This document shows, in pieces, positions 61,475 to 64,000 of a stretch of DNA of 64,000 bases. The stretch is taken from positions 521,091-585,090 of the forward strand of contig NZ_HG964404.1 of assembly GCF_000612805.1 (NCBI RefSeq), in the 5' to 3' direction. Source of the stretch: Bacillus ndiopicus. GTDB lineage: Bacteria > Bacillota > Bacilli > Bacillales_A > Planococcaceae. Position 1 is the stretch's first letter. Each line of letters opens with the position of its first letter. Both the position numbers and the translations under genes were made by a program. Under the pieces are notes generated by a model. That model saw nothing but the letters and a program-made list of their open reading frames with translations. It made no database searches and was not told the DNA's origin.

Positions 61475-61970
61475 TTATCCTGCTTCCTTTGGCATTTTGA
61501 GTGTTGTTTTTTGATGAATTTTTCGCTTTTCGAGTATTAAAACCTTGGGTCCAGATAGGTTTTATTTATTTTCTAAGCTAATTAACTGATATATTTTTCT
61601 ATTGTATTAGCTACTCATTTTACAAAATTAATCCCCTTATCTATATTTATGTTTATCAAATTACCCATAGCTCCATCAAGTCTATTCACACCTTTTCATT
61701 GAGACGGATTCACTTGCACTTGGCACTTCTAGTATTTTTTACGATTTTGTTAGGCAGCTAATCTCTTTTGTCTACAATTACTGAGCCAATCACACTTGAT
61801 TCGTGATGAATCCCTGTATTTCTTTTATAGTATCTGCTTCCTAATTCTTTACGGGATCTATTTTTCTTCTTGGATTTTTTTAATTTACTACTGGAAAGCT
61901 AGTGGCTACCTTGATAAACCATTACGCGTCGGTGATCGGTTACCTCATACCTCTAGTAGTATCTGTTGAA
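61475..61970. other. Decayed region with a toxin-like fragment
   Basis: No intact gene in about 500 bases. At 61758-61871 the minus strand reads RSRKELGSRYYKRNTGIHHE then SSVIGSVIVDKRD and a stop; the basic composition and the position in front of the broken immunity gene suggest the end of a toxin, but the family is not recognised. Confidence 0.4.
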
Positions 61971-62348
61971 TTATTGTGGTTTTAAAATTGTATATGATAT
62001 TTCCTTCGCCGCTATTAGACAACCAAAATTACTTGGATAATCTTCAGGATTAAACTTAAAAATATAATGAAAATATTCAACTTGAAACTTTTCGCTAATC
62101 TCTTTTTCAGCTTCTCCTTCAAGAATATTTAAAATTGTTTCTGTGGTATCTGTTTTCCATATCATCGGGAGAGAAATGAAAAATACTCCCTTAAATTTTA
62201 TTTCTATGTCTGGATAACTTAAACTTACCCCACTATGTATACACAGTTCATAATCTGTATATTGTTTTATTTCAAAATCAAACCACATATTATTTTTTAT
62301 AAAATCATTAATTTCTTGAACAACTAGTTTTACTTCTCCTAAATCCAC
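61971..62348 (-). CDS. Small hypothetical protein, probable immunity protein
   Basis: A 125-residue soluble protein: VVQEINDFIKNNMWFDFEIK, YELCIHSGVSLSYPDIEIKF, GVFFISLPMIWKTDTTE. I do not recognise a named family; the beta-rich centre and acidic charge fit Imm-type proteins. GAGGTG lies five bases before a GTG start. It stands in a minus-strand row of similar genes. Confidence 0.55.
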   Translation of the reverse strand: MDLGEVKLVVQEINDFIKNNMWFDFEIKQYTDYELCIHSGVSLSYPDIEIKFKGVFFISLPMIWKTDTTETILNILEGEAEKEISEKFQVEYFHYIFKFNPEDYPSNFGCLIAAKEISYTILKPQ

Positions 62349-62751
62349 CTTTACACCTCACTCTATTTTGCTTTTGCAGTATCATCCCGACTTCAACACT
62401 CATGTATGATACTGTTTACTAGCACTCCCTAAATATGCCCCCGATTTAATTCATGCTCAATTCCTAATATTTTTCTAGCTAACGATCGTCCTGATTTATC
62501 ATAACGAGTGCATTTACTTTTAAGTCAATATCTTCTTTACTCTGTTTTTCTAAAACAACTCCAAAGCTCCATACCATAATATATTTCATTCCTCTTTTTT
62601 ATTCGTAATGTTCCTCAAATTGTTCTACATCATTTCCAAAACATATCTTCTGTGAATTGAAATATTGGCTGTTTGTTATGAAAAATGGACTTGCACCCTA
62701 TTTAACTACAGCTCGTTTATTATCAATAATTTCGTTTCATCTGAAACAAGC
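62349..62751. other. Decayed region, gene fragments
   Basis: Short coding-like pieces only, on the minus strand: ICFGNDVEQFEEHYE with a stop, MKYIMVWSFGVVLEKQSKED and RYDKSGRSLARKILGIEHEL. They lie in different frames and look like the remains of toxin and immunity genes. Confidence 0.35.
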
Positions 62752-63051
62752 CTATTTTGTTTTCGTAACTTCTTTTATTTGCTCTATTAATTGAACTAAC
62801 CACTGCAGCGGAGTTAATTCAATTGCTGGAAAATATATTTCCGCATTATTTTGTATGATTTTTTCCTTTTCTTGTTTTGTTAATTCACTATTTAAAAACT
62901 CTTCACTGTACTTTATTGTAAACAGCAAACATTCTTTACTAGCTTCTTTTATAAATTCATCTAATGCTTGTTCAGGAGAATCTATATCTTGATGAAATGT
63001 CCCACCTAAAAAATCTTCTAACTCCCCTAAAAAATCATAACTTTTGCCCAT
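62752..63051 (-). CDS. CdiI_2-like contact-dependent inhibition immunity protein
   Basis: A 99-residue protein beginning MGKSYDFLGELEDFLGGTFH then QDIDSPEQALDEFI. The L..FLGG.FHQD.DSPEQALD.F pattern is characteristic of CdiI-type immunity proteins of contact-dependent inhibition systems. GGGGGAG precedes the ATG. The matching toxin is not in the window. Confidence 0.75.
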   Translation of the reverse strand: MGKSYDFLGELEDFLGGTFHQDIDSPEQALDEFIKEASKECLLFTIKYSEEFLNSELTKQEKEKIIQNNAEIYFPAIELTPLQWLVQLIEQIKEVTKTK

Positions 63052-63189
63052 TTAAATCTCCCCCTGTTTGTTTCTATAGTCACTCTTTCATTTTTAGCTA
63101 TTTACAGACTGTTTTTTTGTTTCACCACACTGTTTATGATTCTTCTACAAAAAACTATTTCTCACCATGCCACATTAAGGTAGACATAT

Positions 63190-63708
63190 TTAACTATTTA
63201 TTTTTTCTATATCCTGTATCAAACTTCCCAAAATCATAATATCTTTATTAAGTTCATTATTTAATGCTCTTAATTGTTCGATATATAACTTAGTTTTATT
63301 TACTACTTCTGTTTTAAGGTTCTCATAACTGACTTGCTTTTCATTCCAATACTGATGAACCAAGTTTGGCATTTCTTTCGTTTCTATTGCTCCACTTCCT
63401 TCAGGTTTATCAGCCTTAACTTTACTTATTTTCACTATATTTTTTTCTTTTTTTAGTTCAATCCAAATTTTTAGTTTTTCTATATCACTTATTAAAACAT
63501 AGCTCTCAGTTTTTAAAATTAATATCGCTGTCAAGAAATAATACAGCCACCAATAAATAGAAACTGAAAATTCATCAATATCTTCAGGGATGTAAATACC
63601 ATAAGTCTCATTGTCAATTTCAAATTGAAAATATCCCTCTGTTCCATTAAGCTCCATTTCCCCTACATTTTCATTTTCAAATACTTTAAAACTAATGTTG
63701 AATATCAT
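63190..63708 (-). CDS. Hypothetical protein, possible immunity protein
   Basis: About 172 residues: an N-terminal beta-rich part (IFNISFKVFENENVGEMELN; GYFQFEIDNETYGIYIPEDI), a hydrophobic middle (YWWLYYFLTAILILK) and a helical end (KTKLYIEQLRALNNELNKDI). No family is recognised. The hydrophobic middle looks like the core of a soluble protein more than a membrane helix. GAGG precedes the ATG at 63708. It is the most upstream gene of the array seen here. Confidence 0.5.
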   Translation of the reverse strand: MIFNISFKVFENENVGEMELNGTEGYFQFEIDNETYGIYIPEDIDEFSVSIYWWLYYFLTAILILKTESYVLISDIEKLKIWIELKKEKNIVKISKVKADKPEGSGAIETKEMPNLVHQYWNEKQVSYENLKTEVVNKTKLYIEQLRALNNELNKDIMILGSLIQDIEKINS

Positions 63709-63809
63709 TCTCACCTCAGTTGATTAAAAAGCTAGTTTCTAATTAGATTACCACCATCAATTATACGCTTTTTTCCAATGTATGGGGGTTTATATCCATT
63801 TTTATACAC

Positions 63810-63846
63810 AAAAACCTTGAAAAGCATTTAGCTAATCAAGGTTTTT
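63810..63846. terminator. Bidirectional terminator upstream of the immunity array
   Basis: AAAAACCTTGA and TCAAGGTTTTT, perfect 11-base arms. On the minus strand it would end a transcript coming from beyond the right edge, possibly a toxin operon. Confidence 0.7.
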
Positions 63847-64000
63847 ATTTATTAACTTAATAAAGTTATCCTCATCTTCATTTTATTTTTCTTTATGCCT
63901 TGTTTACTCTCAACTGAACATTCTATTATCACAGTTCATGATTTATTTTCTTATATTTAAAATTTTCTCTATATTTTTGAGATACATTTAAGATTCTTTG

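Noticed and set aside
61971-62348. Toxin rather than immunity protein
   Set aside because: No signal, catalytic motif or toxin-tip features; acidic and small like its neighbours, so an immunity role is more likely, though unproven.

Overview
The window looks like the chromosome of a low-GC, endospore-lineage member of the Bacillaceae/Planococcaceae, close to Lysinibacillus or Solibacillus. The basis is gene order and family content: spoIIIA genes, accBC, efp, aroQ, yqhQ/yqhR, lipM, mntABCD, the gcvT-gcvPA-gcvPB operon behind a tandem glycine riboswitch, the comG competence operon, and yqgQ-yqgN-rpmG-like order. Most genes lie on the minus strand. The genus is inference only, because no rRNA or marker-gene comparison was possible.

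Layout. 1-1560: tail of a QacA-type MFS pump and two gene relics (an NAD(P)-oxidoreductase tail and a phage tail-collar fragment). 1568-6580: M32 carboxypeptidase, an ECF sigma factor with a coupled membrane anti-sigma candidate, a TetR regulator divergent from an SDR dehydrogenase with a clear operator, and an Asp23 protein (yqhY). 6581-13150: an accessory segment between yqhY and accC, which are neighbours in Bacillus subtilis. It holds cell-wall and secreted proteins, a broken lipoprotein gene and a second, decayed copy of the accC 3' end with its terminator. 13151-22805: accC, accB, a strikingly reduced spoIIIA operon (AC to AH only, AF and AG very short), nitronate monooxygenase, efp, a prolidase, aroQ, yqhR and yqhQ. 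22850-31904: a DMT exporter, a tandem-repeat block of about 20.4-bp period, lipM, manganese uptake (mntABCD with an MntR box), and glycerol and butanediol dehydrogenases. 32581-37797: IS66 and integrase relics around an ABC exporter/PadR unit with two perfect palindromic operators. 37914-43369: rhodanese, a second block of the same repeat, the glycine cleavage genes and aroK. 43464-47301: the comG operon with lesions in comGG and comGE. 47731-56178: conserved housekeeping genes (DUF2626, YqgX, DUF2759, LTA synthase, YqgQ, 5-FCL, L33, glutathione peroxidase, endonuclease V). 56417-64000: a minus-strand cluster of small immunity-like genes with toxin fragments and pseudogenes, typical of the 3' end of a polymorphic-toxin locus whose main toxin gene probably lies beyond the right edge.

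The most notable observations are the shortened SpoIIIA apparatus, the two blocks of a degenerate repeat phased at about two helical turns, the decayed polymorphic toxin/immunity array including a multiply broken kptA, the duplicated accC tail, and the defective comGE/comGG reading frames. All family calls were made by eye from translated sequence; no database search was run.
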